DNA of 64,000 bases from Pyxicephalus adspersus (GCF_032062135.1 NC_092868.1:45015603-45079602), one strand, 5' to 3'; positions 1-10,712 are shown, counted from the first letter of the stretch. The notes: a model not told the origin generated them from the sequence alone. Numbers and translations are program-made.

Positions 1-128
1 GTGTGGCTGGGGGGCAGGACCGCGCGGCTAGGAGGCCTAGACTAGCCGGGAAATTTTAAATAAGTATTTTTAAATGTACCGCTTTTACTTTTAAAAATAC
101 TAGTTATTCAGACCGCCAGGGAGGTTAA
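1..128 (+). mobile_element. 3' end of a MITE with TTAA-type terminus (family H)
   Basis: The window opens inside a repeat that ends in CCGCCAGGGAGGTTAA. The same sequence recurs at 8500-8765, and its inverted terminus TTAACCTCC is at 4457. The shared blocks are a GCTGGGGGG stretch, AAATGTACCGCTTTTAC and the final GGGAGGTTAA. A TTAA end suggests a piggyBac-like non-autonomous element, but the superfamily is inferred only from that end. The element is truncated by the window edge. Confidence 0.5.
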
Positions 129-516
129 AACATTTTAATGTCAAAGTGAATAAGTAGTACAAGTCTAGAAAACTTCCTCCATCTACTTCTCTGCTTTCCC
201 TTTTCTTTGTTCAGGTTTTTAGGCTGCCATTTCTGCAAACTTATCTATTTCATTTTCTGTGCCCATATATTTTACCTATTCTGTGGATATGATGCCTTGC
301 AAGGACCATGGAATCCCCATCTTAGCCACGTTTATGTGTACACCAAAATAGGAAAATTGCAATAGAATCACTCCTGGTATGGAAGAAGGGAGATTGGATG
401 GTAGCTAGGGATGGGTTAAGGGGAGATCATTTTTGTGTTTCATCTAAACTGTGCAGATGTTATCTACATTCTTTCTGAAGTTTACAAGATTATATGCTGT
501 CTTTATTTTAAAAAAG
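129..516. other. Non-coding, no recognised feature
   Basis: This AT-rich stretch lies upstream of the first visible TNF-receptor exon and is probably its intron. I looked for a further cysteine-rich exon and found none. Confidence 0.5.
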
Positions 517-607
517 GAACTTCAAGAGCAGATAACGTGTGTGAAAAATGCCCAGATGGTCACTACAGTTCTGGAAATATGTCAAAGGCCTGCACTCCAT
601 GGACTAA
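517..607 (+). CDS. TNFR cysteine-rich-domain exon
   Basis: A 91-bp exon follows an AG at 515-516 and ends before GTATGG at 608. It starts with two bases that complete a glycine codon, then encodes TSRADNVCEKCPDGHYSSG and on to ACTPWT. The pattern D-x-V-C-x2-C-P-x-G-x-(Y/F)-S is typical of the last cysteine-rich domain of TNF receptors. It ends with two bases (AA), completed by the G of the next exon to lysine. Confidence 0.75.
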
Positions 608-3600
608 GTATGGAGCCTTTATTGTTAAATAAGAATTACAGAAATGTATTACTTTGCTTTCAGTGGGTACTTTTGCAGGTAACATGTACAGTATTGAATA
701 CTCTCACTGCTAGGGTCATCTGTAGAATCCTTAGCATCTGATACTTCAGACATGTGTCGCATACTTTAGTACCCCACAGAGAGCCTTGGTTCCACCCGTC
801 ATCAGCTAAGTCACTAGTGTGTCTCTGGGAACACAAAGTCCATTTATTGTATTTGTAATGGGAGGTTTAGTAAGAGGCTCAGCATTATCACTTCTAATAT
901 TCATGTGACCCAACCTCATGGACAGTCTTATCTGCTAATGTGAATACTTGGCACAAGGCTTTTTCTACGAAAAACAGCACTGTCATTTGTATCCCCAGGG
1001 GTTGGTGGGCCGGGGGATAGCTGCCGGGTGTACACACACCCAAAACACTAATAAACAACTTTGATCTGACTATAAATGTGCACCTTAGGCATTAGTTTGG
1101 GTTCTTTGAAAGAAAATACTATAAACAGAGCCATGCACTTATGCTATAAAGGAGTACTCGCAGTGCTTTTCAGCTCCCTGATCCTATCGGCTAGACATAT
1201 ATATGGGCTTATTTTTTTTTTTTAGCAATCATTTTTTTTCATGCCTATTGTCATTGATCACCCTCAGCCACATGGTTTCATTGGTCCTGAATTTTTAAGC
1301 TCTCCAAGGCTAAAGAGGATACACTTCCATCAGTAAACCTGGGTGATCCAGCAAACCTGTAATGGATCTGGTCCAGGATTTAAAACATTTGCTAACAAAT
1401 AGCAAAATACTTTTAAGAAATCCATTCCAGGTTTGCTGGATCACCCAAGTTCACTGATGGCTCCCATCAGCCATGGCTCCCTTTTTCAATTTAATGGAGT
1501 GAGTGATCACCTAATTGAAGTAGTAAGCTGCAATAAGAGTTTTTAGATACAAAAGTTGTCCCTTAAGAGATATGTACATTTTATATAAACCTATGTGTAA
1601 ATAGTTTTCAAATCCTCTATATAGGTGCAGTGAGCATGGCCTTGTGGAAACTGAACAAGGAACGAAAATAGCGGATTCTGTTTGTGTGGATAAGAGAAAA
1701 TATTATAGCACGTTTATCTCTTTGAGTTTTTTTTTTGTAGGTGTGTTGTTTTTACTCTTATTTTGGTGCAGGTATCAAGGTAAGTCAGCCAATATAAATA
1801 ATTACATATCTTGTTTTTTTACCTGTTTTACATGTCTTTTTTTGTTTTGTTTATGAACATTTGTAAACATGCATGTTCTGAGTAATTGGACTTGCATTTT
1901 TATGCCTATTATGAGCCAGGCAATGTTTAGGTTCTACCAGTGGTGACCTCACTATGACTATCTGTACTATGTGTTGGGTCTGTATATAACTGACCTCCTC
2001 CATCCCAATGGGTACAGTAGAGCACCTTTACAGCCAGGCTGAAGTAACCAGTATGGAAAATCCTATTTATAATTTTTTTTTGGCATTTTCAACTTCCCTT
2101 GTTAAAGCGATTCATTGTTTTCAGATTAAATGCACACATCTTTCTCATCTCGGAGATGACACAACCATATAAATCCTAGTACTCCATTAAAATTTCCCTG
2201 CAAAGTGTAAAAATAAAGTAAGGAGGGAATCAAAACACATATTACTTGTAATGAGCAAATATGGCTACATCTGTGTGCATAAATGTCAACACATTTTAGT
2301 TTGACCTAACGCTTTTTTAGTTTTACAATACCACCTATTTATTACAATGATGATGTTATTTGTTGTTTGACAGCATATACATTATTCAGTGACAGATTTG
2401 CTACTTTTGCCATGTTTAAACATGAAGGAAAATTCTGGCTTACAATACAGTATTTTCAAATAAAATGTATTGGTTTTAATACATTTCTGCCCTAAAGCCC
2501 ACCAATGTATCCAAAAGAAAGCCAAAGTTTGAACTGTTCAACAAATCCTAATAAATCCTTAAAATGGAACTAATTCCTGCTATACTTCTGTCACAGAGCG
2601 CTGCCATCTTCTTCTCTTGCTTGATGTAATCTTAGACTATCTTGCTTGGCCAGGCTGTGATAACTTGTTTGGGCGTTGATACCAGGATCGCCGCATTCTC
2701 AGCTCAGCATTTTTGACAGTTTCTCTATGCGATCAGGCAGGTAAGAATGCTTATTGCAGAAGGGACATCACCTATCTCTTTCTGTAATAATGCCCAGCCT
2801 GATCACAAATTGTGAACTTTTAAGGTATAAAAATGGGGAAGAGGATTGTTTTTTATTGCATATTATGTCTCATGTGCAGTAAAGGATTCTTACCTGCCTG
2901 TTTGTAATCTTCTTTGCAAAGTGTAATTGAGACATATTGTGATCCATGAACTGCCATGTGGAGTACATTCATTTTATTTTTTTAGCAAACCATCAGAAAG
3001 GACTGAACCCAGAAGACTGGGTAGATTTAGTTGCAGGTGCCCCAGATAATTAGGGTCCTACTCCTAGCAAACGTAGAAATCTCGATTTCTGCAGTGTTAA
3101 TATTCACACTATTTCCACCAGTACATATGACACATTCAAAGAATGGTAATAAATGTCACAGTCCCCAATTTCTTGGTGGTTGGTGGTATTGCTGATCACA
3201 TGTGCAGCACCATGGCAAAAGCAGATCTAGATCTAAGATTGCACCATATTTGTAGGATTGGAAGGTTCAGTTCTGCCTTTACCTGTAACCATCTTCCTTG
3301 TAATGAGAAAAATCAGAGTAGTCATTTGTAATGTTGAAATCCTGAAGTATATATTTGTGGAAAATGCTTCATGTAAATTTAAAGACCAACTGAACTTGTA
3401 GTTAAATACTTTTCGAGTGCATCAAACCTGTGTGCACAGTCTTACAATCAGCAATTTCCTTAGTAGAAAATCCTGTCCCCTGCCACCATGTTTTAGAGAA
3501 AAATCTTTGCTTTCTGTGTGGATGCAGCGGTCTCTCTGCAGAGGCCTAAGAAGACTCTTACGTCAGAGATGGAATTTTCCATTTAGCAAGGATCGTGAGG

Positions 3601-3800
3601 TGTGCTAATTGCAATGTTCTGACATCAGATGTGCTGGAAGTCAAAAATTCTGAACTGGTATTTTTGTCTTTGTGTCTAAAAAGTGCTATAGGTGTTTGGC
3701 CGGTTTTACATTAAAAACATTGTGACCTGTATCTCTTTCTTTTTTTTTTTTAGGAAGTTTGCTAAAGCTAAGTCAACCAGTACAAGTTCAAGACATTTAA
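517..3800 (+). CDS. TNF receptor superfamily member, 3' part (CD40/HVEM/4-1BB-like)
   Basis: This is a type I membrane receptor of the TNFR superfamily, represented by its last visible exons: 517-607, 1625-1779, 2986-3036 and 3754-3800. Exons 1 and 2 join in phase (AA|G) to form CTPWTKCSEHGLVE, continuing through a GT-x3-D-x2-C end. That is the conserved close of a cysteine-rich domain. A hydrophobic transmembrane segment (FISLSFFFVGVLFLLLFWC) follows at once. Two small phase-1 exons give a tail of about 30 residues that ends in PVQVQD, a match to the PxQxxD TRAF-binding consensus known from this family. Every intron has GT-AG ends and long pyrimidine tracts precede the last two acceptors. 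The signal peptide and earlier cysteine-rich domains must lie left of the window. The paralogue cannot be fixed from this fragment, and TNFRSF9, TNFRSF14 and CD40 all fit. The receptor identity is firm; the two tail exons are inferred from phase and splice sites. Confidence 0.75.
608..1289 (+). other. TNFR intron, no recognised feature
   Basis: This is intron sequence between the cysteine-rich and transmembrane exons. There is no open frame of interest and no clear repeat before the palindromic element at 1290. Confidence 0.6.
1290..1465 (+). mobile_element. Palindromic MITE (family E), copy 1
   Basis: The left arm (GGGTGATCCAGCAAACCTG and onward) is mirrored by the right arm (CCAGGTTTGCTGGATCACCC), joined by a short AT-rich centre containing ATTTGCTAACAAATAGCAAA. 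The same palindrome recurs at 7560, 7897 and 30483. It lies in an intron of the TNF-receptor gene. A foldback non-autonomous DNA transposon is the likely nature. Confidence 0.65.
1625..1779 (+). CDS. TNFR exon: end of CRD plus transmembrane helix
   Basis: This 155-bp exon lies between ATAG at 1621-1624 and the donor GTAAGT at 1780. It supplies the last two cysteines of the cysteine-rich domain (C-SEHG and D-S-V-C), a short basic spacer (DKRKYY), a hydrophobic helix of about 20 residues and a cytosolic RYQ. An internal TTTTTTTTGTAG at 1740 resembles an acceptor, but the open frame runs through it and forms a normal helix, so I treat this as one exon. It ends in phase 1. Confidence 0.75.
1780..2564 (+). 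other. TNFR intron, AT-rich, no recognised feature
   Basis: This is intron following the transmembrane exon. No exon with acceptable splice sites and no clear repeat was seen. Confidence 0.5.
2565..2830 (-). mobile_element. Interspersed repeat family F, copy 1
   Basis: On the - strand it carries GATCAGGCTGGGCATTATT, then a CAGAAAG-type block with a second complementary GCAATAAGC block, and CTGCCTGATCGC. These blocks recur in eight other places in the window. It is about 270 bp and non-coding. It is probably a MITE or SINE-like element, and its superfamily is unknown to me. Confidence 0.6.
2986..3036 (+). CDS. Putative small cytosolic-tail exon of the TNFR gene
   Basis: This 51-bp open segment sits between a strong acceptor (TTTTATTTTTTTAG) and a GCAG|GTGCCC donor. 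It is phase 1 at both ends, so it can be included or skipped without changing frame. It encodes NHQKGLNPEDWVDLVA after a split alanine codon. There is no domain signature; support is splice-site quality and frame compatibility only. Confidence 0.5.
3037..3753 (+). other. Putative TNFR intron, no recognised feature
   Basis: This stretch contains an AG-preceded open segment at 3495-3606. Used in the required phase it hits an early stop or needs an unusual acceptor, so I do not call an exon. Confidence 0.45.
3754..3800 (+). CDS. Putative last coding exon of the TNFR gene with PxQxxD motif
   Basis: The exon follows a 14-base pyrimidine run and TAG. In the phase required by the preceding exon it reads SLLKLSQPVQVQDI and stops at TAA (3798-3800). 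PVQVQD matches the PxQxxD minor TRAF2-type binding motif described for TNF receptors. The tail would be very short for a signalling receptor. The reading depends on no missing exon between 3036 and 3754. Confidence 0.5.
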
Positions 3801-4380
3801 AATACTGTGGAGAATGGTGGGGGAGAAAGTGTTTAAAAATTTTTATATATGTACACTATTTGTATAAAAAAAGATATATATATATATACACAGGCCTCAG
3901 ACAAAAAGGTTTTGTGTATCAGGAGATAATAAAAGAAAATCTGGTCCAACAACACATGCAATTGCACCATGTCATTATATATTTACCAAAAGTGAAGCTA
4001 AAATGCAGAAGTAGCGGGTAAAAAACAAAGTACACCCCATGAACTTTCAGTTTTCCCCATGGATGACTTTCAGTGTCCCACATAGAAGAGTTTTGTCCAT
4101 CTCTTTTTTGCAACATTGCTTCAGTTTATTGAGGTTTGCAAGCATTTATTTATGAACAGCATTTGGAATTGGGCTATTGATTTGTTACTTTTTCAGCCAA
4201 ATGTAGATTTGCTGGTGTGCTTGGTGATTTTTTTTTTCCTGATATGCAAAACCTTAAAAATTGAAGAAAGTGTACTTCTTTTTCTTATGGCTGTATATAT
4301 GTATATATCTTCCCTTTGTAATCTGTAATATCTTCATATCACAGTCATCCTATATAATTTCAAATAAAAATCACTTATAT
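3801..4380 (+). other. Probable 3' UTR of the TNFR gene
   Basis: AT-rich sequence follows the putative stop, with a short TA microsatellite near 3875-3888. It ends at a canonical AATAAA (4363-4368). The exact cleavage site is not visible. Confidence 0.5.
4363..4368 (+). promoter_or_regulatory. Candidate polyadenylation signal AATAAA (TNFR gene)
   Basis: A canonical AATAAA lies about 560 bases after the putative stop codon, in an A/T-rich context. An earlier AATAAA near 3927 is an alternative. Confidence 0.45.
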
Positions 4381-4456
4381 AATGTAATGAGTAATCCTTT
4401 AAGTTCGTACTGTACACTTTGTATGTGCTAAGCACGGCGACCAATACTTATGAAAT

Positions 4457-4935
4457 TTAACCTCCTGGGCGTTTCACTGATGTCTGGATTTCTGTACCAA
4501 AAGCGGTACACTGTTTTTCATGACATTTTTTTTTAAATTGTAGACCTGTAACTTACAGAAATATGTCCAAACAAGGGTCTAGTAGATATCCTGAATATAA
4601 TAAAGTTTGAAACACACAATCATTAAAAAAAAAAAAAATTAACTTTAATAATAAAATTGAATCCAATACAAAATATTTGAATTTCCCGCTACGAAACCCC
4701 GGAGATTGTCACTGCACACGCCGGATGAAGACAGAAGACGTCTCCGGAGGAGCTGCGGGGACAAGGTAAGTGATTTTTTTCAGTTGTAATCTGATTGTCA
4801 TACAATGTTGTATGACAATCAGATTGCACTGTAACGCGTGTTTCTATTTTTAGCTACCCAGAACCTGGTTCGGGGTAAACAATTGTAGCAAGTTTTCTTA
4901 CCCCAAACCAGGCTCGGGCTAACCGCACAGGTGGT
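4457..4935 (+). mobile_element. Family H MITE, copy with internal hairpins
   Basis: It starts with TTAACCTCCTGGGCG and contains AAAAGCGGTACA, the inverse of the terminus seen at 1-128 and 8500-8765. Internally there is a perfect hairpin at 4788-4825 (18-base arms, 2-base centre). A second, nearly perfect inverted pair is built on GAACCTGGTTCGGGGTAA at about 4860-4915. The right boundary is uncertain. Confidence 0.5.
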
Positions 4936-4989
4936 TATTTGTTTTATTAGCATCATAAGCTAACAATTTTTGTATTAAACCTTTGTATT

Positions 4990-6245
4990 ATATCTGAAAT
5001 ATTTGGGACATCTGTAATTTTCCAATATGATGCTATGGCCTGTCTTCTTGCAGATAAACATGTGTCACTATAGGCCTATATTCATTAGGGTACTGTTCAA
5101 TCCCCAAATTAAGTAAAGCCAAAGAAGGATCTGGTTGTATCAATATGCCAGTCATATCAGATAATAACTTAAAAATCTCCATCCAAACACCCCTAATACT
5201 TTTACAATGCCAAAACACATGGCTTAATGATCCTTTTTGGCCACTTAGTCACCAACACTGGGTTGACGTATTTGTATCAAATTTAGCTATAACAAATGGC
5301 GTTCTATACCACCGGAGTAGCATTTTAAGATAGGATCCCCAATGCCATGTACATCTCGTATATTTAAATGCAGAGTGAATAGCTCTTTCCCAGCTATTCT
5401 CAGTGAAGGATTTATTTAATTCGATTTCCCATTTTACAATATGAGTCATTTTAGTAAAAATTTGTTTTTCCTGCAGAGTCCAATTTATTATCGGAATCCC
5501 ATGTTTAATAAAGGTCGGATCAATAAAGAACTTTGCTAACTGGGGTTGCATATAAAATAACATATAGGGGTGAGTTCTATGGAAATATACAATCCTACAT
5601 AGAGTATATGCAGCCGTCCTTGGTAAACTCAAATAATTTGATTTCTGTTGAACTGATAAATACGCTCAAGAAATTTGCAGGTCCCTAAAGGTTAATATAT
5701 TCAATTGTTTCCAGCTTGTCAAGTCAATATCGGAAAGGAAGTAAGAATGCATATCTATCGGTTTTAAGATTTTAGTATATGCCTTGTCTGATCATGATTT
5801 AAAAACAGTTTTAGACCAAACAGCAAAAGCTGCTTGTATTGTGGAATAAGATGGTAAAGCAATTGAAGGATCTAAAATTTTTGCAATGAACAGGGTCACC
5901 AAGTTCCCCTTTTGGCACACAGAATGTTCAATATCATTCCAAATCCTTTTAATGGGTCCCTTGAAACAATATTGAAAAGCCGTATGTACAGATGCCCTAT
6001 AATAGTCATACAGGTCTGGGAGGCCCTAGCCCCAATCATTTGTATGCTTAATCATAGTTATTTATATACCCCGTTCTTGCTCTACCGTTGAACCAAATAT
6101 AACATTTCCAAAGAGTTTGTAAAGACTTGAACTAGGATTTAGGTATTTTCACAAATAGAGTCTGAAAGAAATATGAATGTTTAGGTAATAACATAATTTT
6201 AAAAGCCGCTATTCTACCTACCCATGATACCTCTTGTTTAGACAT
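4990..6245 (-). mobile_element. L1-type LINE, ORF2 3' part, decayed
   Basis: Conceptual translation of the - strand gives features of the C-terminal half of L1/Tx1-like ORF2 proteins. Near 6235-6110 it reads SWVGRIAAFKIMLLPKHSYF. A G-L-G-P-P-(R)-P-V/Y-L region lies near 6030. KMLLRWYRTPFVIAKF lies near 5310, followed by a cysteine/histidine-poor tail with FWHCKSIRGVW near 5215. In-frame stops and frame changes break it into pieces of 127 and 61 codons. It is a dead, 5'-truncated copy that does not belong to the host gene set. Confidence 0.75.
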
Positions 6246-7559
6246 GATCTGAAAATCAGATATTCTTTATCTCTATTTGTATTCTTTATATTTGTAATTT
6301 CTGCGTGTGTGTTGTTTTTAACTTCTTTATTTGGTTTAGTATTCTTGTCTTTGAATATATATTATCTTGATTTGGTAATATTGTTTTTCCTGGGATGCCT
6401 TAATACAAATAAACAAACCAAAAAAAAGTTTCACTTTTTATACACAAATGTTTTGTAAATGTTAACCCCCAAAGTCATTTATTTATTTCAGTTCTCAATG
6501 AAAAACTGTCAGAGCTCTGAAGAGAAGAGTTTATGAACATAAAAAAGACATCACATATGGAAAGCTATCATCCCCCGTGGGTCTTCATTTTCCAAAACAT
6601 CGTAATTATGACCCAACAGGGATTTATTTTTTGTCACCTAAGACAAGAGGTGGTGATTTAAACTCCCTGCATCTTCAAGCAGAAACAGGTTGGACCTGAA
6701 GTAATAGACTTACGTACCTGTATATTCAAGCATTTGTTTTACCTCCAGACTGACACAAATTATTCTGTAAATTCTTGTGATTTAAATGTATATCTACATA
6801 CAGAGCTTCAAATGATGTGCAAGCAGTGAATTTAATATTAGGTTTTTGTTTCCTGTAGGTTATTATATAAATATTTCTGTATTTGTCTTTATTCAGACCA
6901 GTGATGCTAAAAATATGTTCCAATATGGAAAAACTTGATGAAACGAATCTTCCAAATGTCACTAGTCAATCAAGCAATGCAAAAGTTGCCCTCACTCGCA
7001 ATGAATAAGATTCATTCTTCTTCAGTATAATATCAATTGTGCTACTATTCAAAAGAAAGTGGATCCAATAAAACAAACTCTTCAATAGGAAAAAAACAAA
7101 CCATTTCTTGACTTCAAAGACACAACTCCAGTATCCACATAAAATCTTTAATGTGCATCCAAAACTTTCACATTTCTTGAGTTTAAAACTATTCCAAATT
7201 TGATGAAACTTTAAAACAGATCATCGATTGTTGTGCATGTGCCTCACTCTAACGCTGACTCCCAACATGTGTATTGTAAGTTTGTAGACCAGCCCACGTT
7301 CATGTATCCATCCTAGGTTCCACTTTACGCGTTTTGTCTAACCAGCAAAACGCATGAGGTGGAAATACCTATTTTGTTTTACAATGAGAGATTCTTTAAA
7401 TACAGCAGCTTCACAGAGTATTCAGACTCACTTTTTTTCAATTTTGCTTTGCTGCAGGCTGATGCTACTGTAATTTACAATTTAAAAAATAGTTTTTCTT
7501 ATTATTGTACACTCAATACCCACTGTTACCCCACAAGTTACTGAGCCCAATGTAAAAAA
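6246..7559. other. Non-coding AT-rich stretch
   Basis: No gene or confident repeat was seen. At 7327-7357 an ACGCGTTTTG block is mirrored by CAAAACGCATG, resembling the ACGCGT/GAAACG motif found in other repeats of this window. Confidence 0.45.
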
Positions 7560-7740
7560 AACCCTTTAGGGCTGGAGAAGATACACTTTCATCAGTAAAG
7601 CTGGGTGACTTGGCAAACCTGGAATGGATTTCTTAAAAGTCATTTGCTATTTGATATCAAATGTTTTCTGTCCTGGACCAGATCCATTCTAGGTTTTCTG
7701 GAATGCCACGCCTGGCATTTCCAGCACTTCTCCTCAGCTA
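7560..7740 (+). mobile_element. Palindromic MITE (family E), copy 2
   Basis: It shows the same foldback arms as at 1290-1465: a GGGTGACTTGGCAAACCTGG block, the centre ATTTGCTATTTGATATC, and the mirrored CCATTCTAGGTTTTCTGG. It is more diverged than copies 1 and 4. Confidence 0.55.
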
Positions 7741-7896
7741 CACATGGTATGAAAAGCTAGCATTTGCCTATTTATTATTGTGTACCTTTCCCAGATTTCC
7801 CTTCATTTCCTATCCAGTGAAAGCGTGGTCAGCAAGACAGAAAATCCTGCTGATGGAGCCCCAGACAGCAGTAAAAGCCAAACATCCTACATTTAC
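7741..7896. other. Spacer between two family E copies
   Basis: This short stretch has no recognisable feature. It might be sequence inserted in, or flanking, a once-continuous pair of E elements. Confidence 0.3.
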
Positions 7897-8036
7897 CTAA
7901 AGAGTCTGATTTATTGAGCGAGCAGACCTGGAATAGCTCTGGTCCAGGATTGAAAACATTTGCTATATAATAGGAAACGGTTTATCCTTTTCAGTCTATC
8001 GTCCCCAGCCTTGGTAAGCTTTAATAAATCGGGTCC
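7897..8036 (-). mobile_element. Palindromic MITE (family E), partial copy 3
   Basis: It retains TCTGGTCCAGGATTGAAAAC, ATTTGCTA and the terminal CCTTGGTAAGCTTTAATAAA shared with the element at 30483-30712. Confidence 0.5.
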
Positions 8037-8087
8037 ATTGTATCAAAGACTAAAGGAGGGTTTTGGCCTGACAATAAACCTTAGAGC

Positions 8088-8262
8088 AGCCATTCTCAAC
8101 CTGGGTTCCATGACCTTTGGTTGATTGACCTCCCATATGATGGTGACCTTTTTGTTTTGTGACCAGTTCCACTTAGCAGAGTCAGTATGGCACCAAAGCT
8201 CTTTTTAGTGATCTGTATGGGGGGAATTCTATCCACTTCCCACCAATGCAAAGTGTAGTTTT
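8088..8262 (+). mobile_element. hAT-like MITE fragment (family D), copy 1
   Basis: It begins CATTCTCAACCTGGGTTCC and continues GGTTGATTGACCTCCCAT. It is colinear with longer copies at 9745 and 16155. The TCTCAACC terminus resembles hAT-type ends. Confidence 0.5.
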
Positions 8263-8499
8263 TCCCTGGACCTGAAAAGTAGAAGGTTCCTTAGTGGTAA
8301 AAGAAGTGTAGCAATAGTGTGTGCTGATTCAAAGTTTCTATTTCTCATTTGATTTGCAGATTGTGAAACTTAGAATTTGTCTATTTCTCTAAATTGGAGA
8401 GATTATAGGAAAGGGATATGAAACTTCTGTAACTGGAAATGTATATTTAAGCAGAACGCTGATATTACAGCCCCAGTGGAGTCATCAGTTCACTGCTTC
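8263..8499. other. Non-coding, no recognised feature
   Basis: This short spacer between two repeats shows nothing supportable. Confidence 0.4.
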
Positions 8500-8765
8500 A
8501 CACGTTCCAGCGGCATCCTCCAGTGATGGCCATCTTCTTCTTCCACCTGGTCATCTGTGTAACCTGACAATGCCCGGCCGGCATCTGTGTCCCCGGCGTG
8601 TGAATGTTGGGGACGCGAGGCCCAGGGAAAGCAGATGCCCGCAGGGCTTGCGAGTGTGTAGCTGGGGGGTGGGACTAGGTGGGAACTTTAAAAAAAGGAA
8701 GTATTTTTAAATGTACTGCTTTTACATTTAAACATACTTAGTATTCATACCACCAGGGAGGTTAA
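8500..8765 (+). mobile_element. Family H MITE, copy 3
   Basis: A GC-richer body (GGCATCTGTGTCCCCGG) is followed by the GCTGGGGGG, AAATGTACTGCTTTTAC and CCAGGGAGGTTAA blocks shared with 1-128. It ends in TTAA at 8762-8765. Confidence 0.55.
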
Positions 8766-9744
8766 AGAATAACCCCAGGCAGTAGTCTATATAAGCCATC
8801 CCCCTCTACATGCTTTCAATGTGAAGTTGTTTTGTCAAAAAAAAATTCAAGGTAACAAAATTTAAAGTTGGTTTCCAAAATTTCTGTTTTTAGGGGTTTT
8901 TTTTTGGCTGTATCACCCCTTTAGATGTAAACATTCAGCAAGTCTGTGCACTTTACCCCTTCTCCAAATCACAGTAGGCATCCCTGCATCATACAGAAGA
9001 GATATGTGTTGTCATATATTCATTTCAAACTGATATAACACCCCCATCTAGTGGTGGATGAAGTGTACTTCTGACCACAAAGCTGAACTAAAGTGAAAAA
9101 AAAAAAAACACCTTGAATTCCGCAGATCCCCTCATAGCGCTGGACCTTCCCGAGATCTGGTCCTGCACTGTGCAAGTGCGGGATTGGGTGACGTAACCTG
9201 CTGTAAAGGGGGGAAAAAGGAAGTCAGTCTTTCTGCGCATGTGTGAGATTGGCATCTCTTTCCCCTTTGTGGAAAAAATGCCCCTTCCTGATCTCAGGCA
9301 AAAAAAAAATTATATATAAGGGTTGTCTACTCATTTATGTAAAGTAAGAATGTTGTGTTTAGGTTCGTTTTGAATTACAAGTTTGGGCGATTCCTTAAAG
9401 CTGTACATGGTGTTACAAAACATCACAATATTCATGAACAGTCTTAGGATAACTTGCCTATACCACATATTTGGCTGTAGAAGTTTTATTTCTCTTTTCT
9501 GTTTTAAAAAATAGCTTTGCTAATAGTACCCACATCCCCATTTGCAATATCAGTTTCATTCCACCTTTTAAGGGCTTTTTAGGGTAGCTTTTGCAATGAC
9601 ACTTGTTTTCATCAAGCAGCACCAGACCTGCTTTGCAAGCAGAAGTTGTAGTCCTAGCACTGCCAAAACACAGAAAGCAATGTGACGGTATTGATGTATT
9701 TTGCTGGCTCAAATGAAAGCAGCATGCTCCAGATCAGCCTTATG
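8766..9744. other. Non-coding, no recognised gene
   Basis: This stretch is AT-rich with short homopolymers. Overlapping ORFs on both strands at 9458-9884 have no family resemblance and overlap a repeat, so I do not call a gene. Confidence 0.45.
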
Positions 9745-10012
9745 ACATCCAGGGTCTTCCAAAAGTTGCTGGGGGTTCCTTTCATTGTGGCTGATGATGC
9801 CTGCATAGTTCTGGGGCCGACAGCACTTGTTAAAGCCATGGGCATGATTTTTTTTAGGTGTCTATGAAGGTTGTATATCATCACTGTAGGGGGAACTCTT
9901 TCCCATTGCTAGCAATTTAAGAAGCTTTTCCCTTAAATTGGTTTTATTAGGGATGACGCCTGATTTTTATATTAAGGCTTCCTCAGGGGTAAAATATTTG
10001 AGAACGGCTGCT
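9745..10012 (+). mobile_element. hAT-like MITE (family D), copy 2
   Basis: It carries GTTGCTGGGGGTTCCTTTC, GCATAGTTCTGGGGCC and a terminal TATTTGAGAACGGCTGC. It is colinear with the copy at 16155-16485. Confidence 0.55.
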
Positions 10013-10712
10013 TCAAATGATTTACCAGTCCAAAAAATGTGTTCACTTATATAACCAACCTGAAGGCAGGGTCCAGCACATGAAACTGTCCCTGCCTATA
10101 AAACTTTAGCCTTCAGCTCTGGAGAGGAAAAATTATCAGCGGCAGCTGAAACAAAAATCAGCACTGGCCATGATGGAACTGAGATCCTTGTGCTACTGTT
10201 TTGCTTGCATGATTGTGTGACCATAAATTGCCTTTTATATGTGAGACAACAGGCCAGAAGGTAAAATGAACAAGCCAGATTCACCAAAAATGTGATAAAA
10301 ACCACAGATCTCACCCAAATCATTGCAGTTATACTAGCACACCAATACAAAACTAACCTGTTCTCTGCTGTGCTTCAGACTGTGGCAAAATATTATACAG
10401 ACAGATGCCAGGCTGACCCCTCTCCCACCTGCTGATTTTGGGGTACATTAAACATAGTTGGCTAAAAAGCATTCAAATACGATCTGTTCTTAATGTTCAT
10501 GGAGTAACCCATGAGGGACATGTGCTATTGTAGTTTTCAATTTAAAGCAGAATGAGGAGGACACCGTGGTTCCTATTAGGACTGAAAGGCAATATACACC
10601 TTCAGTAATGAGGAATGTATTATTCTGCACATTACAATAAATATCCTTGGAAGTGAGCGGATTTAAAAGGGTTGTCAATATATTTCTATAGCATATCTGA
10701 TGTTGAGAGTAG
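10013..10712. other. Non-coding, no recognised feature
   Basis: Nothing supportable on either strand beyond chance ORFs. Confidence 0.45.

Noticed and set aside
1740..1779. Internal TTTTTTTTGTAG as an acceptor splitting the transmembrane exon
   Set aside because: The frame is open across it and the unsplit product gives a normal transmembrane helix.
3495..3606. AG-preceded open segment as a further TNFR tail exon
   Set aside because: In the phase required by the upstream exons it meets a stop early, or needs an acceptor at CAGAG with no flanking support.
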